Source: Granulicella sp. | GTDB lineage: Bacteria > Acidobacteriota > Terriglobia > Terriglobales > Acidobacteriaceae | DNA: 35,885 bases | Assembly (NCBI GenBank): GCA_027365345.1 | Contig: DAHXNO010000080.1 | Coordinates: forward strand, 1-35,885 | Reading direction: 5' to 3' | Part shown: positions 1-8,272 of the stretch, piece by piece | Layout of the letters: every line of letters begins with the position of its first letter | Position numbering within the stretch: position 1 is the stretch's first letter | Program-made: the position numbers and the translations under genes | The notes under the pieces: generated by a model | Told to the model about the DNA's origin: nothing | Database searches by the model: none | What the model saw: only the letters and a program-made list of their open reading frames with translations

Positions 1-765
1 AGCTTCGGATCCAGCCTCGTCAAAGAGTTTGCCGGAGCAGATCTTCCCAGCGGCTTTGTCCCTGGCGCTGAGGGCAAGAACCGGGGCGAAGCTCCTGCGG
101 TGCAGCGGACTGGGGCCGTAGTGGAGCAGCGCTTTGCGGTGGGCTGGCGTGGCATAGCCCTTATGCGCGGCCAGGCCATACTGCGGGTGCTGCAGATCCA
201 GCGCCCGCATCAGGGCGTCGCGATGGACTTTGGCCACCACGGATGCGGCGGCGATGGAGAGCGAGAGCGCATCGCCAAACTTCAGGCTGGTCTGCGCGCA
301 AGGGTGAGAGAGTTGCGCCAGATCCAGACGCAGAGCGTCGATCAGCAGGTGGTCCGGAGCCAGGGTAAGGCGCTGGACAGCGCGCAGCATCGCCAGGCGG
401 GAGGCCTGGTAGATGTTGAGCGAATCGATGGTCTCGGCGTCCACTTCAGCAATTGCAAGGTCAAGAGCGACTGCTCGGATCTTGCCATCCAGTCCTTCGC
501 GCTGCTTGCGGCTAAGCTGCTTGGAGTCCGTCAGGCCCATGCTGCGGAGATCGTCCGGCTCGGGAGGAAGAATCACCGCAGCGGCAACCACCGGGCCAAA
601 GAGAGCCCCGCGCCCTACCTCATCCACTCCGGCGATCATGTGGAAGCCCTGGCGGCGGAGGGCCTGCTCGTGCGCGTCTGAGCAAACCAGTTGGCGCAGC
701 CTCTGCTGCTTGGTGGCGGCTTTGCTGACGCCATCGGCCTGGAGAATGGGGAGCATCGGAGCCAT
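1..765 (-). CDS. rnhB: Ribonuclease HII, 3' end outside window
   Basis: RNase HII cleaves the RNA strand of RNA/DNA hybrids and removes single ribonucleotides misincorporated in DNA. The minus-strand frame is open from 765 to the left edge without a stop, so the C-terminus is missing. The N-terminal signature AGVDEVGRG carries the first catalytic Asp-Glu pair and is followed by LFGPVVAAAVIL; a second conserved block contains LLIDAL, and SIAAASVVAKVHRD is the third. About 35 residues precede the catalytic signature, which is longer than in E. coli. The ATG at 765 has no clear ribosome binding site; other in-frame starts are 756 and 843. In many bacteria rnhB follows rplS directly; here a plus-strand gene (1189-2286) separates them, so rnhB probably has its own promoter. 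Identity is very confident; the start is not. Confidence 0.93.
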   Translation of the reverse strand, partial: MAPMLPILQADGVSKAATKQQRLRQLVCSDAHEQALRRQGFHMIAGVDEVGRGALFGPVVAAAVILPPEPDDLRSMGLTDSKQLSRKQREGLDGKIRAVALDLAIAEVDAETIDSLNIYQASRLAMLRAVQRLTLAPDHLLIDALRLDLAQLSHPCAQTSLKFGDALSLSIAAASVVAKVHRDALMRALDLQHPQYGLAAHKGYATPAHRKALLHYGPSPLHRRSFAPVLALSARDKAAGKICSGKLFDEAGSEA

Positions 766-1188
766 GTTGGGGTGGGGATCGCCCGCGCGGATCGCGCGCC
801 CAGAGCGCTTGTCTGGATGGCGTACTCCTTGAGTGTAGACCATGCCTCAGGCGCGGAATCCTTTGGCGAGGGCGACGGCCCGCGACACCAGGATTTTGCC
901 TGCGGGGTGCGGCGAAGCCGTGCCTCCCAGCAGCGCCTTGCCCAACCGGCGCTCCTGGGCGCAGCCACTCCGGAACGGGCTTCCGCAGGCCAGATTGCGG
1001 CGCCGGACGCCGCCAGGCCGAAGAAGCTGGTTGAAGGGTTCTGGACCGGGCGCAAAACAGTAGACAAAGGGTGGGAGTGTGTCCGGAGGTACTAGTGAAG
1101 GACTCGTGTTTTGCCCTATGCTGACGGCAAGAATGGGTGTTTTGCAGCAAGTCCTTCAATAAGGGATTTCCCACGGGAGATTGGGTGT
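766..1188. other. Intergenic region between rnhB and the 1189 gene
   Basis: This divergent spacer holds no recognisable gene. It must contain the control regions of rnhB (leftward) and the secreted-protein gene (rightward). A TATGCT hexamer at 1117-1122 could be a -10 box for the rightward gene, but no convincing -35 lies 16-18 bases upstream. The longer reading frames here overlap in several frames, are Arg/Pro/Ala-rich and look like frame shadows. Confidence 0.4.
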
Positions 1189-2286
1189 ATGCGAGTGGAA
1201 GCAAGTTGGAAGCTGCTGCTGATCAGCGTTCCGTTGTGGTTGGCGGTTGGTGGATTGGCGCAGAGCGCCTCTCCCGCGGCGACTCCTGCCGCGCAGCCAT
1301 CCCAGCCGGATGCCAAGGCGGACAAGGCACAGGCGCAAGCTGCCAAGCAGGCTGAAAAGGCCAAGGCCAAGGAAGCGAAGATAGCCAGGAAGGCAGCCGA
1401 GGCCAGGAGCAAAGTGTATACCGGCCCCAATACCATCATTGTCTTGCCGCCCAAGCCGATCCTCGACGAAGAGGGGCAGCAGCGGCTTGATCCGGACGGA
1501 AAACCGATGTTTTATCCGCCGGTAAAGCAGCAGCGGGACAAGCACGGACATCCCCTGTTTGACGCCAATGGCAAGCCGGTCTTCCAGACGGCAACCGAGC
1601 TGGGTTACGACGAGCATGGGAAAAAGCTCCATGCGCACAAGGTGAGGCCGCCCAGGATGACGCCGATGACCATCAGCCGGGGAACGTTCACCGTGGATGG
1701 CATGATCGGCAAAGCGGAGCTGAACTACCAGATCGCCGATTTCAAGTATCTCTACCTGTATGCGCCCGGGATTGGAACGCTGGTGGTGTCTGGCCAACCG
1801 TTCACCGGGGGCAAGGAAGAAAAGGGAGCGTTTGACAGGAATACCCTGACGGTGACGGCGGGTGACCATGTGTTACAGCTTGCTTCCGATCAGTGGCTGC
1901 TGGGAAAAAAGAAGAGGGCAGCGCCGGCGTTCGTGATGTTGGATAGGGAGTTCAACCTGCCTTCCTCCTTTCCGGTGGTGGGGTACGGGTCAACGCTCAA
2001 GACGCCGTACGAGTGGCCTGGGAGTCATGAAAACGCCCCGTTGAAGGATGCGTTTATCCAGCCTCCTCCGGTCCCTGCGGACCTGCGGCCGGTGATGCTG
2101 CTCAAGCCGTGCCCCAGCGGAGAGATGCGCAAGGCCGCGCCGCCGGTGCTTCCAGGCCAGAAGCAAGTGGTCCAGCCGTGCCTTCCGATCCCCAAAGGGC
2201 AGGCGGCGCTAGCGAAACCGTCGACGGTGAACCAGCCTGTGGCGTTGGTAAGCGGGCAGCCCTCTACGGCGTCCGCATCCCAGTAG
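1189..2286 (+). CDS. Secreted hypothetical protein with Ala/Lys-rich N-terminal segment
   Basis: I do not recognise the family. The ATG at 1189 is chosen because a purine-rich ribosome binding site (GGGAGA) lies about eight bases upstream and a signal peptide starts there (MRVEASWKLLLIS, then a hydrophobic core ending near LAQSASPA). The predicted protein is 365 residues. After the signal peptide comes a low-complexity, highly charged Ala/Lys/Gln/Glu stretch (about residues 30-75), which may be a coiled coil or wall-spanning linker. Next is a segment with repeated D-G-K-P type turns, then a compact domain (about 185-290) rich in beta-prone residues (GTFTVDG, YLYLYAPGIGTLVVS, FVMLDREF). The C-terminus is Pro-rich. 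It is probably periplasmic or surface-exposed. It interrupts the usual rplS-rnhB neighbourhood on the opposite strand. Confidence 0.75.
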   Translation: MRVEASWKLLLISVPLWLAVGGLAQSASPAATPAAQPSQPDAKADKAQAQAAKQAEKAKAKEAKIARKAAEARSKVYTGPNTIIVLPPKPILDEEGQQRLDPDGKPMFYPPVKQQRDKHGHPLFDANGKPVFQTATELGYDEHGKKLHAHKVRPPRMTPMTISRGTFTVDGMIGKAELNYQIADFKYLYLYAPGIGTLVVSGQPFTGGKEEKGAFDRNTLTVTAGDHVLQLASDQWLLGKKKRAAPAFVMLDREFNLPSSFPVVGYGSTLKTPYEWPGSHENAPLKDAFIQPPPVPADLRPVMLLKPCPSGEMRKAAPPVLPGQKQVVQPCLPIPKGQAALAKPSTVNQPVALVSGQPSTASASQ

Positions 2287-2309
2287 AACTCAAGGTCAGC
2301 AAAAGAACG

Positions 2310-2344
2310 CAACAGCGGCGACCCAGACTGGGTCGCCGCTGTTG
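2310..2344 (-). terminator. Terminator hairpin serving rplS (possibly bidirectional)
   Basis: A perfect 16-bp stem (2310-2325 with 2329-2344) and a 3-base loop lie between the converging 1189-2286 gene and rplS. Read on the minus strand, the stem is followed by a T-rich tract (TTCTTTT), as expected for an intrinsic terminator of rplS. On the plus strand no U-tract follows, so termination of the rightward gene is less certain. Confidence 0.8.
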
Positions 2345-2381
2345 TTGGGGCCAAAGTTCTTGGAATGGAAGAGCGAATCCG

Positions 2382-2738
2382 CTATGCGCCGCGCTCCACC
2401 TCGCGCAGGCGGGCGGCCTTGCCGCGCAGACCACGGAGGTAGAAGAGCTTGGAACGTCGAACCCGATAGGAGCGAATCTTCTCGACCTTGTCGACGACCT
2501 TGGAGTTGTACGGGAAGATACGCTCCACGCCCTGACCAAAGCTCATCTTGCGGACGGTGAAGGAGCCCTGGGGGCCCTTCTTGCAGGCAATAACCATGCC
2601 CTCAAAGGCCTGGAGGCGCTCTTTGTCGCCCTCTTTGATCTTCACCTGCACGCGTACGGTGTCGCCGGGAGCGAAATCGGGAAGATCGGTGCGCTGGAGC
2701 TTGGTGGCCAGCTTTTGCATGATGGGATGAATAGACAT
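2382..2738 (-). CDS. rplS: 50S ribosomal protein L19
   Basis: L19 sits at the 30S-50S interface of the ribosome. The 118-residue product has the usual family length and blocks: [29 protein letters not shown], the [19 protein letters not shown] segment and the basic [13 protein letters not shown]-terminus. The ATG at 2738 is preceded by AAGGA at good spacing. The open frame extends further upstream but that part is Arg/Ala-rich and not part of L19. In the classical order rplS directly follows trmD. Here trmD ends about 3 kb away at 5730, and three unrelated genes lie between, so rplS probably has its own promoter in 2739-3050. Confidence 0.98.
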   Translation of the reverse strand: MSIHPIMQKLATKLQRTDLPDFAPGDTVRVQVKIKEGDKERLQAFEGMVIACKKGPQGSFTVRKMSFGQGVERIFPYNSKVVDKVEKIRSYRVRRSKLFYLRGLRGKAARLREVERGA

Positions 2739-3050
2739 GATGGATTCCTTACGTAAAGTCGCAGGATCCAGTTTACAACAGGCAGGCTGGATCTTGAAGC
2801 GTTTTCCGCGCAGGTTAATTTGCGCAGGCGATGGCCCGTTTGCCGCCAACCGGGCGCCGCAGCGGCCGCACAGGCCGCGGCTGGAGCTGGCATGGCTGGC
2901 TGTGAAGGTGGCCGCGTCTTGCTCCCAAAACGCCGCTCCCGGCGCATCGCGACCCTCCGTCGGCCTTTGCGAACCCAGGCGTGCGTTTTTCAGTGCGGGA
3001 ACTGGGGCGCGCAGGGAAACCCTTTGCATCCGTTGAGCGTCCATGCACAC

Positions 3051-3932
3051 ATGAGGCAACTCTCTCTCTTGGCGCTGGCGGCCGTAGCGTTCGCTCTTCC
3101 GGCGTGGGCGCAGCGGGGAGGAACCTCTGGGGAAGCGGGTGGAGCGCATGGCGGGGGCGGAGGCTTCCATGCGTCCTTCGCCGGCCATGGTGAGTTTACC
3201 GGCGGAAGCCATGGCGCAGCGGGAAGCCGATTCGCCCCACGGCTGGGGCAGCGGGGAACACCAGCGGCCTGGCAGTCCCAGTACCGCGAGCGGCATCCGG
3301 ATTCAGGGGCCTATCCGCGGCGAGGGCCTTATTCGCAGCGCTGGCGGTACGGCCGTGATGGAGTCCCATACAACAATCCGCTGGGGTACGGGTATGGCGG
3401 ATTGGGCGTTGGTTGGCCGTTGGTCTCCGGGTGGATAGACACCAATGATCCGGGCTACGGGGATGATGGCTACGGGGATGATGGATCTGGGGATAATGAC
3501 CAGTCTTACGATGACAATGCTTCCAGCAACGTAGCTCCCGATGAAGGCGATGGCGGCGACGGCGGCCCATCCTATGGACCTGACGAACCAGACCCGTCCG
3601 GCGGATACGGCCAGGCAGGTGGGGGGTATTATCCCTGGCCGCCGGTGCCCTACGTGGGCATGCCGCCGCAGATGCTAGGGCCGGAGGGCCCGAGGCCGAT
3701 GCAACAGCGGCCGGCCATCTCTCCCGCGCCTTCCCTCTATGACTCCTCCGCCGTCACGCTGATCTTTAACGATGGACGTCCGTCAGAGAAGATCCATAAC
3801 TACGCTCTCACCCGGACGATGCTCTATGTAGCTGACGGAAAGCGCCAGCAGATTCCCATCTCGGAGTTGAATCTGGCCGCTACCGAGCAAGTGAACCAGC
3901 AGAACGGCGTGGACTTCCAACTACCTCAATAG
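3051..3932 (+). CDS. Secreted Gly/Asp/Tyr-rich protein with conserved C-terminal domain
   Basis: The family is not one I can name. The ATG at 3051 starts a clear signal peptide ([20 protein letters not shown], cleavage near AWA-QR). The 293-residue product then has a Gly/His-rich segment, a segment of basic and aromatic residues, an acidic stretch of repeated G-Y-G-D-D-G units (about residues 140-160), a Pro/Gly-rich segment, and a compact C-terminal domain of about 60 residues ([15 protein letters not shown], then LTRTMLYV and [14 protein letters not shown]). I recall similar C-terminal domains in other acidobacterial secreted proteins, with no assigned function. The acidic repeats could bind cations such as Ca2+; that is inference. 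No strong ribosome binding site is visible. Confidence 0.72.
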   Translation: MRQLSLLALAAVAFALPAWAQRGGTSGEAGGAHGGGGGFHASFAGHGEFTGGSHGAAGSRFAPRLGQRGTPAAWQSQYRERHPDSGAYPRRGPYSQRWRYGRDGVPYNNPLGYGYGGLGVGWPLVSGWIDTNDPGYGDDGYGDDGSGDNDQSYDDNASSNVAPDEGDGGDGGPSYGPDEPDPSGGYGQAGGGYYPWPPVPYVGMPPQMLGPEGPRPMQQRPAISPAPSLYDSSAVTLIFNDGRPSEKIHNYALTRTMLYVADGKRQQIPISELNLAATEQVNQQNGVDFQLPQ

Positions 3933-4024
3933 GTTTCTCGCTTCGCTGCGGTCGGGCGGAATCATTGGCCTCGAGTTCGCTACCTTCCTTGCTCGCGCCG
4001 AGTACGCGGAGGGTACCGAGCGCC

Positions 4025-4030
4025 TATGAT
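4025..4030 (+). promoter_or_regulatory. Candidate -10 box, leaderless start for the 4038 gene
   Basis: TATGAT lies seven bases before the ATG at 4038, and no ribosome binding site is present. This spacing would put the transcription start at the start codon, giving a leaderless mRNA. No convincing -35 box is seen. Confidence 0.4.
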
Positions 4031-4037
4031 TTAGCCT

Positions 4038-4847
4038 ATGCCATGGGAAGACGAGCCCGGCCACCCGTTCGCGGGGATAGCGGCAAAGCTGAAGCGGGCC
4101 GAAGAGAGCATCGCTAATCTCGACGCCGAGATTCGGGCCTTCTTCAGCGGGAGCAAATATCCAGTCATGCCCGATCCAGATTCGGGGGAATGGCAGGGGG
4201 CTGTGGATTATCACAAAGAACGTCCTGTTCCCCCTCGCTTCGCGGTCCTCGCCGGAGAGATCGTTCACCACCTGCGGTCGTGTCTCGATCATGTCGCCTG
4301 GTATTTCTCCTGTGCCGAATATAGGCGGGACAAGGGGACGCGCATCGGGTTCCCCGTTCTTGATCAGAAACCGCAGAAGGCTGGAGATCTTAAGAAGAAA
4401 TTCGAGGGAATTTCCAACAAAAGGGTCAAGGTGCTCATTCGGTGTCTCCAGCCATATCGGCATCAGGGAGGGGCCACCGCTCATTGGCTTTGGATTCTCA
4501 ACGATATGGACAGAATCGATAAGCACAGGGAGATTGTTCTCGTCGTGAGTTGCGCTGGCTTGACGTTTCCTCCTGGCGCTGAATACGAGGCGCGGCAGCT
4601 CGGCGCGTTTTTGAGTCAGCAAAAGGGACAGGCGCCCTCCGACGTCGACTCCGACTCCCTACAGACAGGAATGGGGAGCGCAAAGGTCCCCCCGGAGGTA
4701 GTGAAGAGCGCAAGGGTCACCCCGCTATTAGGGTTTAACCGGCCCGTAGACGAGCAGTATCCGGAAGTCATCTCGACCCTCCGTCGGCTCTTGCGTGTTG
4801 TGCGCCTTGTGGTCGATCAGTTCGAAGGCGAGAAAGGTGAGATTTGA
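4038..4847 (+). CDS. Hypothetical helical protein, sporadic accessory type
   Basis: The 269-residue product has no signal peptide or membrane segment. It starts with an amphipathic helical stretch (AAKLKRAEESIANLDAEI), followed by a conserved-looking block with EIVHHLRSCLDHVAWYF, then IGFPVLDQKP, then LIRCLQPY and LWILNDMDRIDKHRE. I recall a widespread uncharacterised family with the pattern L-R-S-x-L-D-H-x-x-W, F-P, L-Q-P-Y and N-x-D-K-H, found scattered in genomes; its function is unknown to me. The conserved polar His, Asp and Arg residues may suggest a helical RNase-like (HEPN-type) core, but this is speculation. It sits between rplS and trmD on the opposite strand, so it looks like an insertion into the translation cluster. 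Confidence 0.6.
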   Translation: MPWEDEPGHPFAGIAAKLKRAEESIANLDAEIRAFFSGSKYPVMPDPDSGEWQGAVDYHKERPVPPRFAVLAGEIVHHLRSCLDHVAWYFSCAEYRRDKGTRIGFPVLDQKPQKAGDLKKKFEGISNKRVKVLIRCLQPYRHQGGATAHWLWILNDMDRIDKHREIVLVVSCAGLTFPPGAEYEARQLGAFLSQQKGQAPSDVDSDSLQTGMGSAKVPPEVVKSARVTPLLGFNRPVDEQYPEVISTLRRLLRVVRLVVDQFEGEKGEI

Positions 4848-4883
4848 CGCATCCGTCTTTTTCGGCGTGTCCCCGGGGCTCGA

Positions 4884-4992
4884 GCTTTTTCCCCGTAGGT
4901 GTAGTCCAGCAGATTGAGATTGATGGGCGTTTTCCCCAATTGAAAACGCCACTGCACAATCGCTTTTGAATACCCATCAACGGGGAAAATGC
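4884..4992. repeat. Nested inverted-repeat element, 109 bp
   Basis: Three levels of inverted repeat are nested here. The outer arms are 4884-4896 and 4980-4992 (TTTTCCCCGT against ACGGGGAAAA). The middle arms are 4920-4927 and 4973-4980 (TTGATGGG and CCCATCAA). The inner hairpin is 4926-4934 with 4942-4950 (GGCGTTTTC and GAAAACGCC). The element follows the 4038 gene. It could be a small non-autonomous mobile element, a structured RNA, or part of a transcription stop, though no U-tract follows the stems. Confidence 0.5.
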
Positions 4993-5103
4993 TCTCAACT
5001 CCGGTGTGCGCTGATTTCGGGGGCACTCACCCGCAGGCGAAGATGCGCGGGAGATCTTGGCGCGGGGCTGGACGTGGTAGCGCCGATGCTTCCCGCTCTG
5101 CTC

Positions 5104-5568
5104 TCAGTTGTGCAAGGTTCCTTTGCTGCGGTCTGGCTGAGGCTGTGGGGTTGGAGCGGAGCGAACCACCGAGGGCCGGGTGACGGTTGCCTGGCCGAGG
5201 ATGTGGACCCTGGAGCCGGGCGTACAGTCGATCTCACTGGAGGCGTGTGGGTGCGCAGACCTCAGATCGCGCTGGGTGAAGTTATAGCTGCGTAGGGTGA
5301 AGCAAGGGGAGTGGTCGCGCGCCTCCATCGGCCCGCGAAGCGACGGCACGGAGAGGCCCTTCAAGTCTTTGCTGGTGAAGGAGCGCGGCGCCAGCGATTC
5401 GATGGTGGCCGCGGAGACTGGCTGGCGGGCACCCGTGGTGAGCATGGCAGGAGCGGTAATGGAGGCCGCCAGCGGAGCAGGATTCCGGGTCGCCGCGGAC
5501 TGCGCGGCGGCTGTCCAAACCAAACCTGAGGCGAGTAGGCTGGATGCGAGAAGACGAACCTGTAGCAT
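5104..5568 (-). CDS. Small secreted protein, possible disulfide pair
   Basis: I do not recognise this 154-residue protein. It begins with a good signal peptide (MLQVRLLASSLLASGLVWTAAAQ) and has a ribosome binding site GAGGGA before the ATG at 5568. The mature part starts with a low-complexity Ala/Thr/Ser region, then a conserved-looking block DHSPCFTLRSYNFTQRDL and SSEIDCTPGSRVHILGQATV. It has two cysteines about 26 residues apart that could form one disulfide in the periplasm. The C-terminus is Pro/Ser/Gln-rich and probably disordered. The gene starts about 160 bases downstream of trmD on the same strand and could be cotranscribed with it. Confidence 0.65.
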   Translation of the reverse strand: MLQVRLLASSLLASGLVWTAAAQSAATRNPAPLAASITAPAMLTTGARQPVSAATIESLAPRSFTSKDLKGLSVPSLRGPMEARDHSPCFTLRSYNFTQRDLRSAHPHASSEIDCTPGSRVHILGQATVTRPSVVRSAPTPQPQPDRSKGTLHN

Positions 5569-5729
5569 AGCAAGTCCCTCGGTATGGCCAATTAGACTCT
5601 CCAGAGCCTGCTTCGGTAAGGGCCCTTCTGGGATTTTTTTTGCTTATGTACCGCCGCTTTCCCCAGCAACCGTCACCGCGCCCACCCCGGCCCAGGATCC
5701 ATGGTCTTTGTTCTGTGGTGCGGCTTTGC

Positions 5730-6692
5730 TCAGCGGGAGTGGGCGTGTCCTGCGGCTTCCGCGTCTCCTGTATATCCCAGGCTGGCCAGATATTTGCGGT
5801 CGTCCTCAGAGAGTTCAGCCGTCAGCAGCAGGTCAGGGCGGTTGGCAAGCGTCTTGGCCAGCGCGGCCTGACGGCGCCAACGGCGTATGGCCAGGTGGTC
5901 GCCGCCGGCGAGGACGTCTGGGACGGAGCGGCCCAGGAACTCGGCGGGACGGGTGTAGTGGGGGTAATCAAGGATGCCGCTGGCGGCGTGGGTGGAGCGG
6001 GGCACTCCCGGGCTGGGCTCTGGGTTGGGCTTGGGGCCGGTCTCTTCGCTGGTCCAGCCGTCGCCATGGGGAGCTGGGGCTGCCTGGGCAGGGGCCGGCG
6101 CAGGAGCAGGGGCCGGCACGGGGACTGTGGGGTTGGCCTCGCCCTCGCCGAAGCTCTCATAAAGGCTGGAGTCGGCGTGGCCAAGAACTCCGGGAAGAAG
6201 GCGAACGGTGGCGTCCAGCAGGACCGCGGCGGCCAGTTCTCCACCAGAAAGGACGTAATCTCCAATGGAGAGTTCCTCGTCACAAAGCATCTCTGCCACG
6301 CGCTCATCCACGCCCTCATACCGGCCGCAGAGCAGAACCACGCGCTGGAGCGTGGCCAGACGGCGGGCGGTAGATTGCGTGAACCGTCTGCCCTGGGCAG
6401 AGAGCAGGATAACGGCTTGGCCGCTGCCGGGGCGTTGTGATCGCGGAAGAAGGCTGAGCGATTCGAGGGCTTCATAGATCGGCTGCGGCTTGAGCACCAT
6501 GCCTTCGCCACCGCCGAAGGGACGGTCGTCCACGGTGCGGTGACGGTCGTGAGTAAAGCAGCGCAGATCGTGGATGTGGGCGCTGGCCACACCGCTGCGC
6601 AGCGCGCGCGACACCACACCGTGGCCCACGATGCCCTGGTTTGGCAGGGCGCCGAAGAACTCCGGAAAGATGGTCAGGATGTCAAAGCGCAT
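5730..6692 (-). CDS. trmD: tRNA (guanine-N1)-methyltransferase with extra Pro/Ala-rich insert
   Basis: TrmD methylates G37 (N1) of tRNAs that read CNN codons, using S-adenosylmethionine, and prevents frameshifting. The N-terminal SPOUT domain is clear: MRFDILTIFPEFF, DDRPFGGGEGMVLKP, LCGRYEGVDER (knot) and IGDYVLSGGE. The C-terminal domain starts at LDYPHYTRP and continues with LAGGDHLAIRRWRR. The product is 320 residues, against about 230-260 usually. The excess is largely a segment at about residues 186-238 containing alternating Pro-Ala and Pro-rich sequence, inserted exactly at the linker between the two domains. ATG at 6698 is an equally possible start; neither has a strong ribosome binding site. 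rimM lies upstream with about 165 bases between. Confidence 0.96.
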   Translation of the reverse strand: MRFDILTIFPEFFGALPNQGIVGHGVVSRALRSGVASAHIHDLRCFTHDRHRTVDDRPFGGGEGMVLKPQPIYEALESLSLLPRSQRPGSGQAVILLSAQGRRFTQSTARRLATLQRVVLLCGRYEGVDERVAEMLCDEELSIGDYVLSGGELAAAVLLDATVRLLPGVLGHADSSLYESFGEGEANPTVPVPAPAPAPAPAQAAPAPHGDGWTSEETGPKPNPEPSPGVPRSTHAASGILDYPHYTRPAEFLGRSVPDVLAGGDHLAIRRWRRQAALAKTLANRPDLLLTAELSEDDRKYLASLGYTGDAEAAGHAHSR

Positions 6693-6862
6693 AAGCATAG
6701 GGGAAAGCTGAGAGGAGGCTGGCCAGAATGGACCTCTCGGGAGCGAGGCGTCCGGGGTGAGACCAGTGTACGACTCCGAACCTGCCTCCCAGCCCCAGGT
6801 TGCGCGCCTGCCGGGCCATGCACCGTGAGCCAAGCGTGGTGGCTCTGCGCTTGCAGGGGCGT

Positions 6863-7486
6863 CTACGGCGGGTCCAGAAGACCGTCGGGCAGGCGCATGA
6901 CGATGCGCTGGGCTGGGATGTCCACCGCGTCGATCCAGGCCCGGACGAAGGGGATTAGGATCGGCTCGGAGCCGGCAGTGGTTGCAACCGCAAGCAGCGG
7001 GGCAGCGTCTTGCAAACGAACGCGGCCGTCCGGGGTGGTGATGAACTCGACCCCGGTTACGGTTCCCACGGTGTGGGGCGCGCTGGAGGTGTCCACCGCG
7101 CTGGTGGGGGCGGAGTTGAAGAGGGTGCAACCCGTCAGATCGCCCACAAAAAAGGCGCCCGGATCAAGGGCTGGAAGATCCTTCGTGGCGAGGAGCAGGG
7201 TGCGGCCGGCCAGCGTCTCGGCGGCGGAGATCGAGTCGCAGCCGGAGAGCTTTAGAACGATGCGGCCGGCGTTTTTGCCAGACGGGAGCCACTGGGCTTC
7301 GATGCGCACAATGCTGGGGCCAGGTGTTGGCAGGGGAGCCTCCACCGCCGAGAGAAGAACCTCACGGTGCGCCTCGAAGAGCCCGGGAAGATCGCTGAGC
7401 GGCTCGGCAAGAAGCTCACCGCGCCGTCCTTGCGGACGCAGTAGACGGGCAATGGGAGTCCACTCTGAAGCCAAAAGCCGGTTCAA
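6863..7486 (-). CDS. rimM: 16S rRNA processing protein RimM
   Basis: RimM assists 30S maturation by binding ribosomal protein S19 and the 16S 3' domain. The 207-residue product has the N-terminal RimM barrel (IARLLRPQGRRGELLAEPLSD, with the R-P-x-G-x-x-G-E motif), the segment SAAETLAGRTLLLATKDLP, and the PRC-barrel-like C-terminal part (FFVGDLTGCTLF and ILIPFVRAWIDAVD). Its position between khpA and trmD is canonical. No ATG is available in frame upstream of the conserved region; the TTG at 7486 is the best start, and it overlaps the stop codon of a small upstream open frame (TTGA). The start is therefore only moderately certain. Confidence 0.93.
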   Translation of the reverse strand: MNRLLASEWTPIARLLRPQGRRGELLAEPLSDLPGLFEAHREVLLSAVEAPLPTPGPSIVRIEAQWLPSGKNAGRIVLKLSGCDSISAAETLAGRTLLLATKDLPALDPGAFFVGDLTGCTLFNSAPTSAVDTSSAPHTVGTVTGVEFITTPDGRVRLQDAAPLLAVATTAGSEPILIPFVRAWIDAVDIPAQRIVMRLPDGLLDPP

Positions 7487-7692
7487 CGGCCACCATCCCC
7501 GCGCCTGCGCCCGGTAACTCCAGCGGTTGGGGCTGCTCCCGTGGAGCCTGGCGATGAGACGCTTGGCGCAAGGGGAGGTTCGGCAGACCGTTGCAGCGCA
7601 CTGCCGGAAGCTTCACCAGGAACGGTTGCGCCGCTCGGCGTACCGCGGACCCCGCCGCGAAACGCCCAGGTTGCCGACTCAGTCATGCTCAT
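7483..7692 (-). CDS. Doubtful small ORF bridging khpA and rimM
   Basis: A 69-codon frame begins with ATG at 7692, inside the end of khpA, and its TGA overlaps the TTG start of rimM. These overlaps on both sides are what translational coupling would look like. However, the predicted product is low-complexity (Gly, Ser, Pro, Arg-rich) and has no recognisable domain. It may simply be spacer, or a coupling leader that lets ribosomes reach rimM. Confidence 0.25.
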   Translation of the reverse strand: MSMTESATWAFRGGVRGTPSGATVPGEASGSALQRSAEPPLAPSVSSPGSTGAAPTAGVTGRRRGDGGR

Positions 7693-8011
7693 CCGGGCTT
7701 AAGGAGTCCCCGTAACTTTGGCCATCCTGGCCGGTCTCGACGATATCCAGCGAAAAACGGCGCTGGAGTTTCATGCTGGCGGCGCCCAGGATGGTACGCA
7801 GAGAGCGCGCCGTGCGTCCCTGTTTCCCAATGACCTTGCCGATGTCGTTGGTGGCGACATGTAGACGCAGAACGATGGTGTTCTGTTCGCTGACCACTTC
7901 CACGCGCACCGCGTCGGCATCGTCGACCAGCGCTCGGGTGATCTCCGTCATCAGAGTTTGCATCTCCCAGACAGCCTGCTTGTTGTCTTGAAGGGGGTTT
8001 GAAGAAGACAC
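7679..8011 (-). CDS. khpA: KH-domain RNA-binding protein KhpA
   Basis: KhpA is a small KH-domain RNA-binding protein, usually acting with KhpB/Jag in RNA metabolism and envelope growth. The 110-residue product carries the KH signature IGKVIGKQGRTARSLRTIL after a VVSEQNTIVLRLHV strand. The GTG at 8011 is preferred because AGAGGTGA lies just upstream. The N-terminus is about 15 residues longer than in the shortest homologues, and the C-terminal tail is acidic. It follows rpsP by 261 bases and precedes rimM, the normal cluster order. Confidence 0.93.
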   Translation of the reverse strand: MSSSNPLQDNKQAVWEMQTLMTEITRALVDDADAVRVEVVSEQNTIVLRLHVATNDIGKVIGKQGRTARSLRTILGAASMKLQRRFSLDIVETGQDGQSYGDSLSPDEHD

Positions 8012-8272
8012 GCAATCACCTCTAGAGAGTAATACGCCAGCACCACAGCACCAGCCGCTTCTCTAGGGTGGAAGGGGTCCCGTTGATTCCCGCTCTGGGT
8101 CCGGCACAGAACAACCTGTGCAGACCCAACCAAGCATTCCAGTTACAGAGTTCTGGGATGGCGCATCGAAACGGCAGTGTTAGCTTGAGTGAGTCTACTG
8201 TAAAGTGAAGCAATCTTGAGAGAATCTTTGGATCCGCGAACGCGGCACAATGGTTACTCTTCCGATGATTAC

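Noticed and set aside
620-1204. Long minus-strand open frames over the rnhB start and upstream region
   Set aside because: They are in frames other than the RNase HII frame, are Arg/Pro/Ala-rich and have no domain; typical shadows in GC-rich DNA.
5615-5642. Run of eight T's after a short GC palindrome near 5632
   Set aside because: The possible stem is only three to five base pairs, and no plus-strand gene ends there.
8233-8244. Short CCGCG/CGCGG hairpin after rpsP
   Set aside because: Stem of five base pairs without a U-tract; khpA is expected in the same transcript, so it is not called a terminator.
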